Positions 26,834-38,940 of a DNA stretch of 64,000 nucleotides are shown here, piece after piece; the stretch's first letter is position 1; every line of letters starts with the position of its first letter. Source of the DNA: Sideroxydans lithotrophicus (GTDB lineage: Bacteria; Pseudomonadota; Gammaproteobacteria; Burkholderiales; Gallionellaceae); assembly GCA_020723185.1 (NCBI GenBank), contig DYJI01000001.1, forward strand, positions 62,001 through 126,000, given 5' to 3'. The position numbers and the translations under genes were made by a program. Below the pieces are notes generated by a model. It was given only the letters and a program-made list of their open reading frames with translations, ran no database searches and was not told the origin of the DNA.

Positions 26834-28353
26834 CCCAGCACGCCGCCATCCTGCCCCTCCTGATCCCGTTCGTTGCGGCCTTGCTGCAACTGGCGGCGAA
26901 GGGGTATGGCATCGGCGTGCAGCGCGCCATCGGTCTCGTCGCCGCAGCGCTCGGTGTGGCCGCCACACTCTGGCTGGTATTGCTGGCCGATGACGGCATG
27001 GTGCGGGTGTATGCGCTGGGCGACTGGGTCGCGCCGTTCGGCATCGTGCTGGCGGTGGATCGGCTGGCCGCCATCATGGTGCTGCTCACCGCCGCGCTGG
27101 CAGCCAGCACGCTGTTGTATGCCAGCGCCGGATTCGACGAGCGCGGCCGACATTTCCATCCGCTGTTCCAGTTGCAGGTGTTCGGTCTGCAAGGTGCTTT
27201 CCTCACCGGCGACCTGTTCAACCTGTTCGTGTTCTTCGAGGTGATGCTGCTCGCATCTTACGTGTTGCTGGCGCACGGCGGCGGGCTGGCACGCACCCGC
27301 GCTGGCCTCGCTTACGTGGCGCTGAATCTGGCCGGGTCGGCGCTGTTCCTGATTGCACTGGGCATGTTGTATGGCACGCTGGGCACGCTCAACCTGGCCG
27401 ATGTGGCACAGCGTCTGCAAGCACCGGGGATAGATGTCGCGCCGGCGCGACTCGCCTGCATGATGCTGATCGCGGTGTTCGCTCTGAAGGCCGCACTTTT
27501 GCCGCTGTCATTCTGGCTGCCGCATGCCTATGCCGCCGCCGGCGCGCCGGTCGCCGCGCTGTTCGTCATCATGACCAAGGTCGGCATCGTGAGCATCCTG
27601 CGCGTGCAAGCCATCGCCTTCGCGCCTGCCGCCGCCACGACCGACCTGCTGGACGGCTGGCTGTTGCCGCTGGCGCTGGCGACGGTGCTGTTCGCAGCCA
27701 TCGGCGCACTGGCCGCGCTGCGCCTGCGCGACCTCGCCGCCTGGCTGGTGCTGGCCTCTGCCGGCACGCTGCTGGTCGTACCCGTCTTCCCGCAGGCGGA
27801 TGTCAGCGCCGCCGCACTGTATTACCTGGTGCAATCCACCTTCGTCGCGGCCGCGCTGTTCCTCATCGCGGAGTTGGTCGCCGTGCGGCGCGGAGAGGTC
27901 GCCGATGCCTTCCAGCCCGGCCCGCGCCTGCACACCCCATGGCTGGGATCGGCCTTCCTGCTGGCTGCTGCCTCGGCGGTCGGCCTGCCACCGTTCGCGG
28001 GTTTCCTCGGCAAGCTGATGCTGCTGAGCGCCCTGCGCGACAGCGGCGACGCGCTGGCGATCTGGTCGGCGCTATTGCTGGCCGGACTGCTACTGATGCT
28101 GGCGCTGGCCAAGGGCGGCGGGCGCTTGTTCTGGGAACGCAGCCCGAACCATCCGCACGGCAGCAGCCAGCCCTTCGGCTGGCGTCGCAATCTGGCGGTC
28201 GCCTTGCTGGTATCGCCCGCCCTGCTGCTCGCCTTGTTCGCCCAGCCGGTCGCGGACTACGCGACGCGCGCCGCCGCGCAGCTGCATGCGCCGCAGGGCT
28301 ATGTCGCGGCGGTGTTGGGCACACAAGCCATCGCACGGGAGACCCGCCCATGA
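26830..28353 (+). CDS. mrpD: Mrp antiporter subunit D (NuoM/N-like)
   Basis: The 507-residue membrane protein has about 14 hydrophobic helices. It carries the proton-channel signature of the complex I antiporter family: GDLFNLFVFFEVMLLASYVLL with a key Glu in TM5, and ALLPLSFWLPHAYAAAGAPVAALFVIMTKVGI with conserved Lys and His. It probably carries ion movement in the Mrp complex together with subunit A. Its start overlaps mrpC and its stop overlaps mrpE (ATGA in both cases). Confidence 0.94.
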   Translation: MTQHAAILPLLIPFVAALLQLAAKGYGIGVQRAIGLVAAALGVAATLWLVLLADDGMVRVYALGDWVAPFGIVLAVDRLAAIMVLLTAALAASTLLYASAGFDERGRHFHPLFQLQVFGLQGAFLTGDLFNLFVFFEVMLLASYVLLAHGGGLARTRAGLAYVALNLAGSALFLIALGMLYGTLGTLNLADVAQRLQAPGIDVAPARLACMMLIAVFALKAALLPLSFWLPHAYAAAGAPVAALFVIMTKVGIVSILRVQAIAFAPAAATTDLLDGWLLPLALATVLFAAIGALAALRLRDLAAWLVLASAGTLLVVPVFPQADVSAAALYYLVQSTFVAAALFLIAELVAVRRGEVADAFQPGPRLHTPWLGSAFLLAAASAVGLPPFAGFLGKLMLLSALRDSGDALAIWSALLLAGLLLMLALAKGGGRLFWERSPNHPHGSSQPFGWRRNLAVALLVSPALLLALFAQPVADYATRAAAQLHAPQGYVAAVLGTQAIARETRP

Positions 28354-28841
28354 TGCGCCGCCTGTTGCCGCGCCCCGCCCTGTCGCTCACCCTGTTCCTG
28401 CTATGGGCGGTGCTGGGCAATGCCGCCTCGGCAGGCACGCTGCTGCTGGGGCTGCTGCTGGCTCTGCTGCTGCCGCATGTCGTGTCGCCGTTCTGGCCGG
28501 ATGCCTTGCGCATCCGGCATCCCGGCCTGGTGCTGCGGTTCGGTGCGCGCATCGCCTGGGACATGCTGCTCGCCAACTTGGCCGTGGCGCGGCGTGTGGT
28601 CGGACCGGTAAAGGCATTGCATCCCGCCTTCGTCGAAGTGCAGCTGGACCTGCGCGACCCGTTCGCCGCCACGGTACTGGGCAGCATCGTGTCACTGACG
28701 CCGGGCACAGTCTCCATCGACGTGGACCGCGAACGCTGGGTGCTGCAGGTGCACGCGCTGGATGCGCCCGATCCGGAAGCGCTGGTGCGACAGATCAAGC
28801 AGCACTACGAACAACCGATCAGGGAGATCTTCGCATGCTGA
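28350..28841 (+). CDS. mrpE: Mrp antiporter subunit E
   Basis: The 163-residue protein has two N-terminal hydrophobic segments and the MrpE pattern FVEVQLDLRDPFAATVLGSIVSLTPGTVSID, with a cytoplasmic C-terminal domain. MrpE lacks a complex I counterpart and is needed for assembly or function of the antiporter. The ATG at 28350 overlaps the mrpD stop by 4 nt, and its stop overlaps mrpF by 7 nt. The longer open frame upstream is within mrpD. Confidence 0.92.
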   Translation: MMRRLLPRPALSLTLFLLWAVLGNAASAGTLLLGLLLALLLPHVVSPFWPDALRIRHPGLVLRFGARIAWDMLLANLAVARRVVGPVKALHPAFVEVQLDLRDPFAATVLGSIVSLTPGTVSIDVDRERWVLQVHALDAPDPEALVRQIKQHYEQPIREIFAC

Positions 28842-29104
28842 ACTTCGCCATCGAGACAGGTTTCATCCTGATCGGCCTCGCGATGCTGCTCAACCTGTGG
28901 CGGCTGTTCAAGGGTCCGGATGTCACCGACCGCATCCTCGCGCTCGACACGCTGAACATCAACGCTATCGCCTTGCTGGTGCTGTACGGTATCCGCGAGG
29001 ACAGCAGCGCCTACTTCGAGGCCGCGTTGCTGATCGCGGCGATGGGCTTCGTCGCCACCGTCGCCTTGTGCAAGTATCTATTGCGCGGAGACATCATCGA
29101 ATGA
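28835..29104 (+). CDS. mrpF: Mrp antiporter subunit F
   Basis: This 89-residue protein has three transmembrane helices and the typical MrpF segment LFKGPDVTDRILALDTLNINAIALLVLYG. It is a small structural subunit of the antiporter. It begins 7 nt inside mrpE and ends in a 4-nt overlap with mrpG. Confidence 0.92.
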   Translation: MLNFAIETGFILIGLAMLLNLWRLFKGPDVTDRILALDTLNINAIALLVLYGIREDSSAYFEAALLIAAMGFVATVALCKYLLRGDIIE

Positions 29105-29409
29105 ACCCGACCCTCGAATCCCTTGTCGCATGCATGATCCTGCTGGGCGCGCTGTTCGCCCTGCTGGGTTCGATAGGCCTGGCACGCCTGCCCGACTTCT
29201 TCACCCGCCTGCACGGCCCGACCAAGGCCACCACGCTGGGCGTGGGTGCGATGGTGCTGGCCTCGGCCGTGTATTTCACCGCCACGCGCGACGGCATCAG
29301 CCTGCACGAGATCGCGGTGATGGTGTTCCTGTTCATCACCGCCCCGGTGTCGGCACATCTGCTGGCCAAGGCGGCACTGCATCGCGGCAAGGAAGATGCA
29401 GACCAATAG
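29101..29409 (+). CDS. mrpG: Mrp antiporter subunit G
   Basis: The 102-residue protein has three helices and the MrpG signature GSIGLARLPDFFTRLHGPTKATTLGVGAMVLAS. With it the operon encodes a full A(B)-C-D-E-F-G set, so the antiporter should be complete. The P-type ATPase gene starts 13 nt after its stop, preceded by GGAGG. Confidence 0.93.
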   Translation: MNPTLESLVACMILLGALFALLGSIGLARLPDFFTRLHGPTKATTLGVGAMVLASAVYFTATRDGISLHEIAVMVFLFITAPVSAHLLAKAALHRGKEDADQ

Positions 29410-29422
29410 ACCGGAGGTACGC

Positions 29423-32115
<2,693 letters not shown>

Positions 32116-32119
<4 letters not shown>

Positions 32120-33738
32120 ACGACTGGACGGCGATCGGCGGTCTGCTCGGCGGCATCGGCCTGTTCCTGCTGGGTATGGGCCTGATGACGGACGGGCTCA
32201 AACTCGCGGCAGGGCCTGCACTCGGGCGCATCCTCACCTATTCCACCAGGACGCGGATGCGCGGCCTGGCGTCGGGCGCGCTACTGACCGCGCTGGTGCA
32301 ATCCTCCAGTGCGGTCACCGTGGCGGCCATCGGCTTCGTCAATGCCGGCCTGCTGACGCTGGGGCAATCGCTGTGGGTGCTGTTCGGTGCCAACGTCGGC
32401 ACCACCATGACCGGCTGGCTGGTGGCGCTGGTCGGGCTCAAGTTCAAGATCGACCTGCTCGCGCTGCCGCTGATCGGCATCGGCATGGCGCTGCGCCTGT
32501 CCGGCGAACACAGTCGACGCGGCGCGGCGGGTCTGGCACTGGCCGGCTTCGGCGTGCTGTTCCTCGGCATCGATATGCTGCAGGTCGGATTCTCGGGATT
32601 CACCTCGGATTTCTCCCTGAACGAATTCGACGGCGTGACCGGCCTGTTGCTGATGGTGCTGTCCGGCCTGCTGATGACCGTGCTGATGCAGTCTTCCAGT
32701 GCGTCGCTGACCATCGTGCTGACCGCCGCGCAGGGCGGCCTGATCAGCATCGAGAGCGCGGCGGCGGCGGTGCTCGGCGCCAACATCGGCACCACCGTCA
32801 CCGCGCTGATCGCCGCCATCGGTGCCACGCCGAACGCCAAACGCGCGGCCAGCGCGCATGTGCTGTTCAACGTGCTGACAGGCATCGTCGCCCTGCTGAT
32901 GTTGCCGTTGCTGGTCGCGCTGATCGCCGAACTGCGCGACCTGTTACAGCTGGACAGCGCACCGGCCGCCTTCCTGGCGCTGTTCCATACCGTGTTCAAC
33001 CTGCTGGGCGTGGCGCTGATGTGGCCGCTGGTAGGCAGCCTGACGTATTTCCTGGAACGCCGCTTCCGCACGGCGGAAGAGGATGAGGCACGGCCGCAGC
33101 ATCTGGATGCGAACGTGCTCGGTGTGCCCACCCTGGCACTGGATGCGCTGCATCAGGAGGTGCGGCGCATGGGCGTACTGGCGATCCGCATGTTGCGTGA
33201 CGCGAACGACGGGCAGGCGCAGGACCGTCTGGAACGCGAGCGCCAGGCCGTGCTCGCACTCAACCACGCCATCGCCGATTTCATCATGCGTCTGAGCCGC
33301 ACCGAGATGTCGATCGAGAGCGCACAGCGTCTGCCGCAGATCCTGCGCATCGCGCGCTATTACGAGACGCTGGCCGAACTGGCCGTGGAACTGGCAGCGG
33401 TCATGCACGAGAACGCGAACCCGGTTCCGGTCGAGGCGGGCAAGTTCACCGCCCAGGCGGAGGCCATGCTGGAGGAAGTCGATCCGGCGAACGGCATACG
33501 CGACAGAGCGACCGTCGAAGCGACCCTCGTCACGCTGGAGGCCCACTACCAGTCGCTGAAGTCCCACCTTCTGGAGGCGGGCGCACACGGCGAACTACCG
33601 GTGCCCGAGATGGAGACCAGACTGCGCGCGGCCAGCATGACGCGGCGCGCAGTGGAACAGGCGGTGAAGGCTGCGGTCATGCTGGGTGATGCGCCGCCAC
33701 CGCCCGCGCCGCATGGCGCGCAGGGAACAGCGCAGTGA
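32116..33738 (+). CDS. Na+/phosphate cotransporter family protein with PhoU-like tail
   Basis: The 540-residue protein has two inverted Na/Pi repeats, each with the QSSSA signature (ALVQSSSAVTV near residue 57 and VLMQSSSASLT near 196) and GANVGTT/GANIGTT loops. The last ~200 residues are soluble and helical, like the PhoU domain of NptA/YjbB-type proteins. It would move phosphate coupled to Na+, in import or export. The ATG overlaps the ATPase stop, and the stop overlaps the next gene's GTG start. Confidence 0.9.
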
Positions 33739-34259
33739 AACAGCGTCTGGCCCGCCTGTTGCCGGACGCCGAGCGCATCCGCCAAAACCGCTGGCTGCGC
33801 TGGATCGGGCCGGCCCTGCACCGGCCGCAGTTGTGGCGCATCACCCGGCGCGGCGTCGCCCTCGGCGTGGCGCTGGGCGTGTTCTTCGGGCTGCTGGTGC
33901 CGATCGCGCAGATCCCGTTGTCGGCCGCTGCGGCGGTGGCACTGCGCGCCAACATCCCCACGGCGGTCGCCAGCACGCTGGTCACCAATCCCGTCACCTT
34001 CGCGCCGATCTATTACGCCGCCTATCACCTCGGCGCGATGCTGATCGGCGATGACGGCAGCCAGCTCGATTTCGGGAACGTGCAGACCGCACCTGCGGAG
34101 ACGGGCTGGATGGCGCGTATCGCTGCGCTGGGTAAACCGCTGCTGCTGGGATTGCTGATCTTGGCCTGCTCGATGGGTGCGCTGGCCTACCTGCTGGTCA
34201 GCGGATTGTGGCGGCTGAAGATAGCGTTCGCCTGGCGACACCGACGACGGGGAAAGTAG
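33735..34259 (+). CDS. DUF2062 membrane protein
   Basis: The 174-residue protein has the DUF2062 pattern: a basic N-terminus, RGVALGVALGVFFGLLVPIAQIPLSAAAAVALRANIPTAVASTLVTNPVTFAPIYYAAYHLG, and a further C-terminal helix. The start is GTG at 33735, overlapping the preceding stop. Some members are linked to envelope or lipid handling, but the biochemical role is unknown. It ends the co-directional ion-transport run and converges with the KefB-like gene, with 7 nt between stops. Confidence 0.87.
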   Translation: MKQRLARLLPDAERIRQNRWLRWIGPALHRPQLWRITRRGVALGVALGVFFGLLVPIAQIPLSAAAAVALRANIPTAVASTLVTNPVTFAPIYYAAYHLGAMLIGDDGSQLDFGNVQTAPAETGWMARIAALGKPLLLGLLILACSMGALAYLLVSGLWRLKIAFAWRHRRRGK

Positions 34260-34266
34260 CGCCCCG

Positions 34267-35964
34267 TCATCCCTGCGTTTTCTCTTCCAGCACCGGTTTG
34301 TAATCGAGGTCACGCACGCCCTGCATCACCAAGTCGATATCGGCGGCCGGCACCTGCAGTATCTGCAGGGCGGTGGCGCCGAGGCGCAGGCTGGCCTCGA
34401 TGGCTTCGGGATAGGCATGCGTGGCACCCGCCTCCATCAGCTGCGAACTGGCCTGCAGGTCGCGCGCCCGGGCGATGACCGGCACCTGCGGACTATGCTT
34501 GCGCAGGTATTTCACCGTGCGCAACGCCATCGCCGCATGATCGATGGTGATCACCACCAGCGCCGCACGCTCCACACGGATGGCGGACAGCAACTCCGGG
34601 TCGGAGATGTCGCCGTACAGCACCGGATGCCCGTCCGCCCGGCCCTGCGCCACCCGGCGCGCGTCGCTGTCGAACACCACGAACGGGATGCCGCTGGACT
34701 GCAACAACACCGCAACGGTGTGCCCCACGCGGCCATAACCGCCGATCACCACCTGCTGTTCCGCGCTGCCGAGCAGTTCCTCAGCGGCGGCCTGCGGGCG
34801 ATCATCTGCTGTCAGACGGGCGGCGATCGCACCATTGAAGCGGATCAGCACCGCGCCGATGACCAGCGACAGCAGCACCGAGGTGATGACGATCTGCCCC
34901 AGTTGCTCATCGAGCACGCCGGAATCGAGCGCAATGGCGATCAACGCCAGGCCGAACTCACCGCCGACCGCCAGCAACAGACCGGTGCGCCAGGCCACCG
35001 CAGCATCGATCCCGTTGCGGCGCATCATGACCGCGACGATCAACGTCTTGCTGAGCACGATGAGCAGCGCGCCGAGCAGCGCCCAGTGCCAGATCGGCGG
35101 AATGGAGGCCGGATCGAAGCGCATGCCGATACCGATGAAGAACAGGCCGAGCAGCACATCGCGGAACGGCCGGATGCTGGACTCCACCTGGTGGCGGAAC
35201 TCCGTCTCGCCCAGCATCATGCCGGCAAGGAAGGCACCGAACGCCAGCGACAGGCCGAACAGGTTGGTGCCCCAGGCCGCCAGCAGCGCGACCAGCAGCA
35301 CCGCCAGCGTGAACACCTCGAGCGAGCGCCGTTCAGAGACCATGTGGAACAGCGGGCGCAGCAGCCAGCGGCCGACGAAGAACACCAGCGCGAATGCGAT
35401 CAGCGCCTTGACCAGCGCCCAACCCAGCGCCCCGGTCAGCGCCGCCGCGCCGACCGCCGTGCCCAGCACCGGGATGATGACCAGGAAAGGCACGGCGGTG
35501 ACATCCTGGAACACCGACATGGCCAGACCCAGCCGGCCGTGCTGGCTGTTCTCTTCGCCCTGTTCGGTGAGCAAGCTTCCGATGATGGTGGTGGAAGACT
35601 GCGCGAACACCGCACCGACCACGAACGCCACCTCAGCCGGCAATCCCGCCAGCCAGACGATGACGCCGACCAGCAGCGTGGTGAGCAGCACCTGGCCGGT
35701 GCCCAGTCCGAACACCTGGTGGCGCAAGGCATGCATCTGTGGCAGCGAGAAACTGAGACCGATGGTGAACAGCAGGAACACCACGCCGAACTCGGCGAGC
35801 GCCTTGAATTCCGGTACGTAAACGGTCGGGCCGGCGGTATGCGGCCCGAGGATAACGCCGACCAGCAGGTAGCCCAGCGCGGTAGGGAACCTCAGTCGCT
35901 GGAATGCGACGACGACGCCAACGGTCACCGCCAGCAACAGGATGATCTGCGCGAGGTTGCCCAT
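34267..35964 (-). CDS. KefB-type monovalent cation:proton antiporter-2 with TrkA-N domain
   Basis: The 565-residue protein has about 12 membrane helices in residues 1-385 with the CPA2 features GYLLVGVILGPHT, LFTIGLSFSL, VFAQSSTTIIGSLLTEQGEENSQHGRLGLAMSVFQDVTAVPFLV and the paired acidic core. A TrkA-N/RCK nucleotide-binding domain follows (VVIGGYGRVGHTVAVLL, about 410-530). It resembles K+ efflux systems gated by ligands and stress. The stress-protein gene lies upstream with a 7-nt gap, so the two are probably one minus-strand operon. Confidence 0.91.
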   Translation of the reverse strand: MGNLAQIILLLAVTVGVVVAFQRLRFPTALGYLLVGVILGPHTAGPTVYVPEFKALAEFGVVFLLFTIGLSFSLPQMHALRHQVFGLGTGQVLLTTLLVGVIVWLAGLPAEVAFVVGAVFAQSSTTIIGSLLTEQGEENSQHGRLGLAMSVFQDVTAVPFLVIIPVLGTAVGAAALTGALGWALVKALIAFALVFFVGRWLLRPLFHMVSERRSLEVFTLAVLLVALLAAWGTNLFGLSLAFGAFLAGMMLGETEFRHQVESSIRPFRDVLLGLFFIGIGMRFDPASIPPIWHWALLGALLIVLSKTLIVAVMMRRNGIDAAVAWRTGLLLAVGGEFGLALIAIALDSGVLDEQLGQIVITSVLLSLVIGAVLIRFNGAIAARLTADDRPQAAAEELLGSAEQQVVIGGYGRVGHTVAVLLQSSGIPFVVFDSDARRVAQGRADGHPVLYGDISDPELLSAIRVERAALVVITIDHAAMALRTVKYLRKHSPQVPVIARARDLQASSQLMEAGATHAYPEAIEASLRLGATALQILQVPAADIDLVMQGVRDLDYKPVLEEKTQG

Positions 35965-35971
35965 GGCTGTC

Positions 35972-36853
35972 TCAGGCGCTCAGCAGCACGTCACACGTCG
36001 CGTGATACAGGATGTTCTGCGTGACACTGCCGAGCAGGCGCTCGTCGAGCGGGCTGCCGCCATGCTTGCCGATGACGATGAGGTCGCTGCCGCGCGCCTC
36101 GGCCTGGTCGAAGATCACGCTGGCCGGAGAACCATGCAAGGCGAGCGGCTGCAGCCGGCCTTCAGCGGCACCAAGACGGCGCATGAGCGAAGCCAGTCCC
36201 GCTTCTGCCTGCGCGAACTCCCTGCTGCGGTAATGTTCGATGTCCTCTTCGCGCGCGCCCCCAAGACGCATACTGGCCTCCAGCGGCACCAGCCAGGCGT
36301 GGATCAGCACCAGCTGCGCATCCGGGAAGGCATCCAGCGCAAGACGTGCGGCCCGTTCCGAGTGCTCGGAGAAATCTGCCGCGACGAGGATGTCACGGTA
36401 CAGCGCGGGGCGCTCGCCGCGCACCAGCAGTACCGGGACGCGGGCGGCTTCGATCACTTTGAGCGCGGTACCGCCCAGCACGATGTCATTCACCCAGTTC
36501 TCGCCATGTTCACCCACCACCAGCAGGTCGGCGCGCCGCGCCGCGACGATCTCGCCGATCTGCTGCGAGGCGCGTCCGGTGAGGACCTCGGTATCGACCG
36601 GCAACGCGAATTCCCGCGCGATCTCTGTCGCCAGCCCGGTCAGGCGCGCGCGCTGGCCGGCCAGCGGCTTCACGTCGTTCCAGCCGGGCAGGTCGTACAC
36701 CGCCCTGAGACTGGCCCAGACGCTGTCGTTGAACACATGGACCAGGATGAGTCGCGCGTCCCATGCGCGCGCCAGATGCGCCGCCTGGCGCACCGCGCGG
36801 GTGGCACTGGCGGAAAAATCGGTGGCGGCGACGATCGTGCGCGGTGCGGTCAT
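35972..36853 (-). CDS. Tandem universal stress protein (two UspA domains)
   Basis: The 293-residue protein has two UspA domains. Domain 1 (about 1-140) runs from RTIVAATDFSASATRAVRQA to DLLVVGEHGENWVNDIVLGGTALKVIEAARVPVLLVR. Domain 2 (about 148-292) runs from YRDILVAADFSEHSERAARLA to DLIVIGKHGGSPLDERLLGSVTQNILYHATCDVLL. The second carries the G-x(2)-G-x(9)-G-type ATP-binding loop. The ATG at 36853 is preceded by CAGGAG; the longer frame adds 32 residues that do not fit the family. It is the first gene of an operon with the KefB-like antiporter. Confidence 0.92.
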   Translation of the reverse strand: MTAPRTIVAATDFSASATRAVRQAAHLARAWDARLILVHVFNDSVWASLRAVYDLPGWNDVKPLAGQRARLTGLATEIAREFALPVDTEVLTGRASQQIGEIVAARRADLLVVGEHGENWVNDIVLGGTALKVIEAARVPVLLVRGERPALYRDILVAADFSEHSERAARLALDAFPDAQLVLIHAWLVPLEASMRLGGAREEDIEHYRSREFAQAEAGLASLMRRLGAAEGRLQPLALHGSPASVIFDQAEARGSDLIVIGKHGGSPLDERLLGSVTQNILYHATCDVLLSA

Positions 36854-36925
36854 GACGTTCTCCTGTACGGGATCAGGCTTCGATTGTAACGCCTTCCTCC
36901 GTAGCGCGAATGCGGCGTGCCGCGC

Positions 36926-36934
36926 TGCTATAAT
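36926..36934 (+). promoter_or_regulatory. Extended -10 promoter of the adenosine kinase-like gene
   Basis: TGCTATAAT is a perfect extended -10 element 32 nt upstream of the ATG at 36967, so transcription would start about 36941 with a short leader. No clear -35 is needed for this promoter class. Confidence 0.65.
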
Positions 36935-36966
36935 CCGCCCATCGTTCAACCACCCACCTCCACGAC

Positions 36967-37905
36967 ATGAAGACTCTGATCTGCGGTTCCATGGCTTTCG
37001 ACACCATCATGGTGTTCAAGGACCACTTCAAGAAACACATCCTGCCCGAACAGATCCACATCCTGAACGTCGCCTTCCTGGTGCCCGAGATGCGCCGCGA
37101 ATACGGCGGCTGCGCTGGCAACATCGCTTACAACCTGCAGATGCTGGGCGGCAATCCGCTGATCATGGCGACCGTGGGCGACGACTTCGGCCCCTATGCG
37201 ACCCGCCTGACCAACCTGGGGCTGCCGCAGACGCATATCAAGCACGTCGAGGGAAATTTCACCGGACAGGCCTTCATCACCACCGACCTGGACGACAACC
37301 AGATCACCGCCTTCCACCCCGGCGCGATGAGCATGTCGCACCTGAACCACATCCGTGACGCAAAGGAAGCCACGCTGGCCATCGTGTCACCTGACGGTCG
37401 CGACGGCATGCTCAAGCATTCGCGCGAACTGAACGAGGCGGGCATCCCCTTCGTGTTCGATCCGGGCCAGGGCATGCCGATGTTCTCCGGCGAGGAATTG
37501 CTGGAGATGGTGGAACTCTCCAACTATGTCACGCTGAACGACTACGAGGCGAAGATGCTGCAGGACAAGACCGGCAAGACGCTGGCCGACATCGCACAGC
37601 GCGTCTCGGCACTCATCGTCACCCTGGGCGGCGACGGCTCCATCATCCATGCGGACGGCAAACACATCGCCATCCCCACCCCGAAACCGAAAGCCATCGT
37701 CGACCCGACCGGTTGCGGCGATGCCTATCGCGCCGGCCTGCTGTACGGTATCCAGTCGGGATGGGACTGGGAAACCACGGGCCGTCTGGCCTCGCTGATG
37801 GGCTCGCTCAAGATCTCCAGCCGCGGCGGGCAGAACCACAAGCATTCGCGCGCCGAGATCATGGAACTGTTCCAGAAGCATTTCGGCTACGCCATCAAGC
37901 TGTAG
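36967..37905 (+). CDS. PfkB-family carbohydrate/adenosine kinase
   Basis: This 312-residue ribokinase-family enzyme begins MKTLICGSMAFDTIMVF. It has the internal EYGGCAGNIAYNL motif (the GG-hinge region, about 43-55) and the C-terminal catalytic motif DPTGCGDAYRAGLLYG with its Asp base. Homologues in Betaproteobacteria are annotated as adenosine kinase or sugar kinase; sequence alone cannot separate these substrates. It has its own extended -10 promoter, and a fructosamine kinase gene follows after 3 nt, implying co-expression. Confidence 0.85.
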   Translation: MKTLICGSMAFDTIMVFKDHFKKHILPEQIHILNVAFLVPEMRREYGGCAGNIAYNLQMLGGNPLIMATVGDDFGPYATRLTNLGLPQTHIKHVEGNFTGQAFITTDLDDNQITAFHPGAMSMSHLNHIRDAKEATLAIVSPDGRDGMLKHSRELNEAGIPFVFDPGQGMPMFSGEELLEMVELSNYVTLNDYEAKMLQDKTGKTLADIAQRVSALIVTLGGDGSIIHADGKHIAIPTPKPKAIVDPTGCGDAYRAGLLYGIQSGWDWETTGRLASLMGSLKISSRGGQNHKHSRAEIMELFQKHFGYAIKL

Positions 37906-37908
37906 ACC

Positions 37909-38784
37909 ATGTTCATCCCGGGAACGGTCGCCCCGGCCATCAGTGCGGCGACCGGCCGGCCGTTCGAGCTGCATACCGTCACCCCGTTCTCGGGCGGGGA
38001 CATCAGCCAGACCTATCGCCTGCAAGGCAAGGACGGCAGCCGCTATTTCATCAAGTTGAACGCAGCCCGGCATCACGCGATGTTCGAGGCCGAAGCTGCC
38101 GGTTTGGCCGAGCTGGCGGCCGCAGGCGCGCTGCGCGTCCCGCGCCCGGTGGCGCAAGGGTGTGACGGTGACCAGAGTTTCCTGGTGCTGGAATATCTGG
38201 ATCTCGCCACGCACGGTGATGCACGCCGTCTGGGGGAGGCGCTGGCGGCGATGCACCGCCACACCGCTCCGCGATTCGGTTTCTCCCATGACGATTTCAT
38301 CGGCACCACCCCCCAGCCGAATCCGTGGACGGGGGACTGGCTCACCTTCTGGCGCGAGCAGCGTCTGGGGTTCCAGTTGCGGCTCGCGCAGGAGAATGGA
38401 TACGGCGGCGAACTGCAGGCGGCAGGCCGTGCCTTGCTGGCCGACCTGCCCCGCTTCTTCGACGGATATGCCCCCGTCCCTTCCCTGCTGCACGGCGACC
38501 TGTGGGGTGGCAACTATGGTTATCTTGCCGACGGCGCGCCGGTGATCTTCGACCCGGCCGTCTATTACGGCGACCGCGAATGCGATGTGGCCATGACGGA
38601 ACTGTTCGGCGGCTTCCCGCCGGAATTCCTTGCCGCCTATCGAGCCGCATGGCCGCTCGATGCGGGATATGCCCGGCGACGCGATCTGTATAACCTGTAT
38701 CACCTGCTGAACCATGCCAACCTGTTCGGCGGCCGCTATATCCGGCAAGCAACGCAATGCTGCCAGCGCCTGGCCGCCGCATAA
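37909..38784 (+). CDS. Fructosamine kinase family protein
   Basis: The 291-residue protein has the aminoglycoside-phosphotransferase-like fold of fructosamine/ketosamine 3-kinases. LLHGDLWGGNYGYL contains the catalytic Asp, DPAVYYGDRECDVAMTELFGGF is the family signature, and HHAMFEAEAAGLAEL lies in the N-lobe. It phosphorylates sugars on glycated lysines so that the adduct falls off spontaneously, which repairs glycated protein. It lies 3 nt after the PfkB kinase gene. In a cell accumulating reactive sugars it could limit glycation damage, which is inference. Confidence 0.9.
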   Translation: MFIPGTVAPAISAATGRPFELHTVTPFSGGDISQTYRLQGKDGSRYFIKLNAARHHAMFEAEAAGLAELAAAGALRVPRPVAQGCDGDQSFLVLEYLDLATHGDARRLGEALAAMHRHTAPRFGFSHDDFIGTTPQPNPWTGDWLTFWREQRLGFQLRLAQENGYGGELQAAGRALLADLPRFFDGYAPVPSLLHGDLWGGNYGYLADGAPVIFDPAVYYGDRECDVAMTELFGGFPPEFLAAYRAAWPLDAGYARRRDLYNLYHLLNHANLFGGRYIRQATQCCQRLAAA

Positions 38785-38850
38785 CATAGCGCACCGCTCG
38801 ACTACTGGGCCTGCAGGGCCATTCCTGCCCGGCCTCCCCGCGACGGGCAG

Positions 38851-38859
38851 TGCTAGAAT
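38851..38859 (+). promoter_or_regulatory. Extended -10 promoter of the binding-protein/c-di-GMP operon
   Basis: TGCTAGAAT matches the extended -10 pattern TGnTAnnnT and lies 82 nt upstream of the proposed ATG at 38941. The 156-nt gap after the fructosamine kinase gene supports an independent transcription unit. Confidence 0.5.
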
Positions 38860-38940
38860 CGCCGCGTTCGGCCGACGTACTGTGCGCGGCCTTGATCCAG
38901 AGAAGGCAATCGATTGCCTCGTAACACCAGGAGGATGGTC

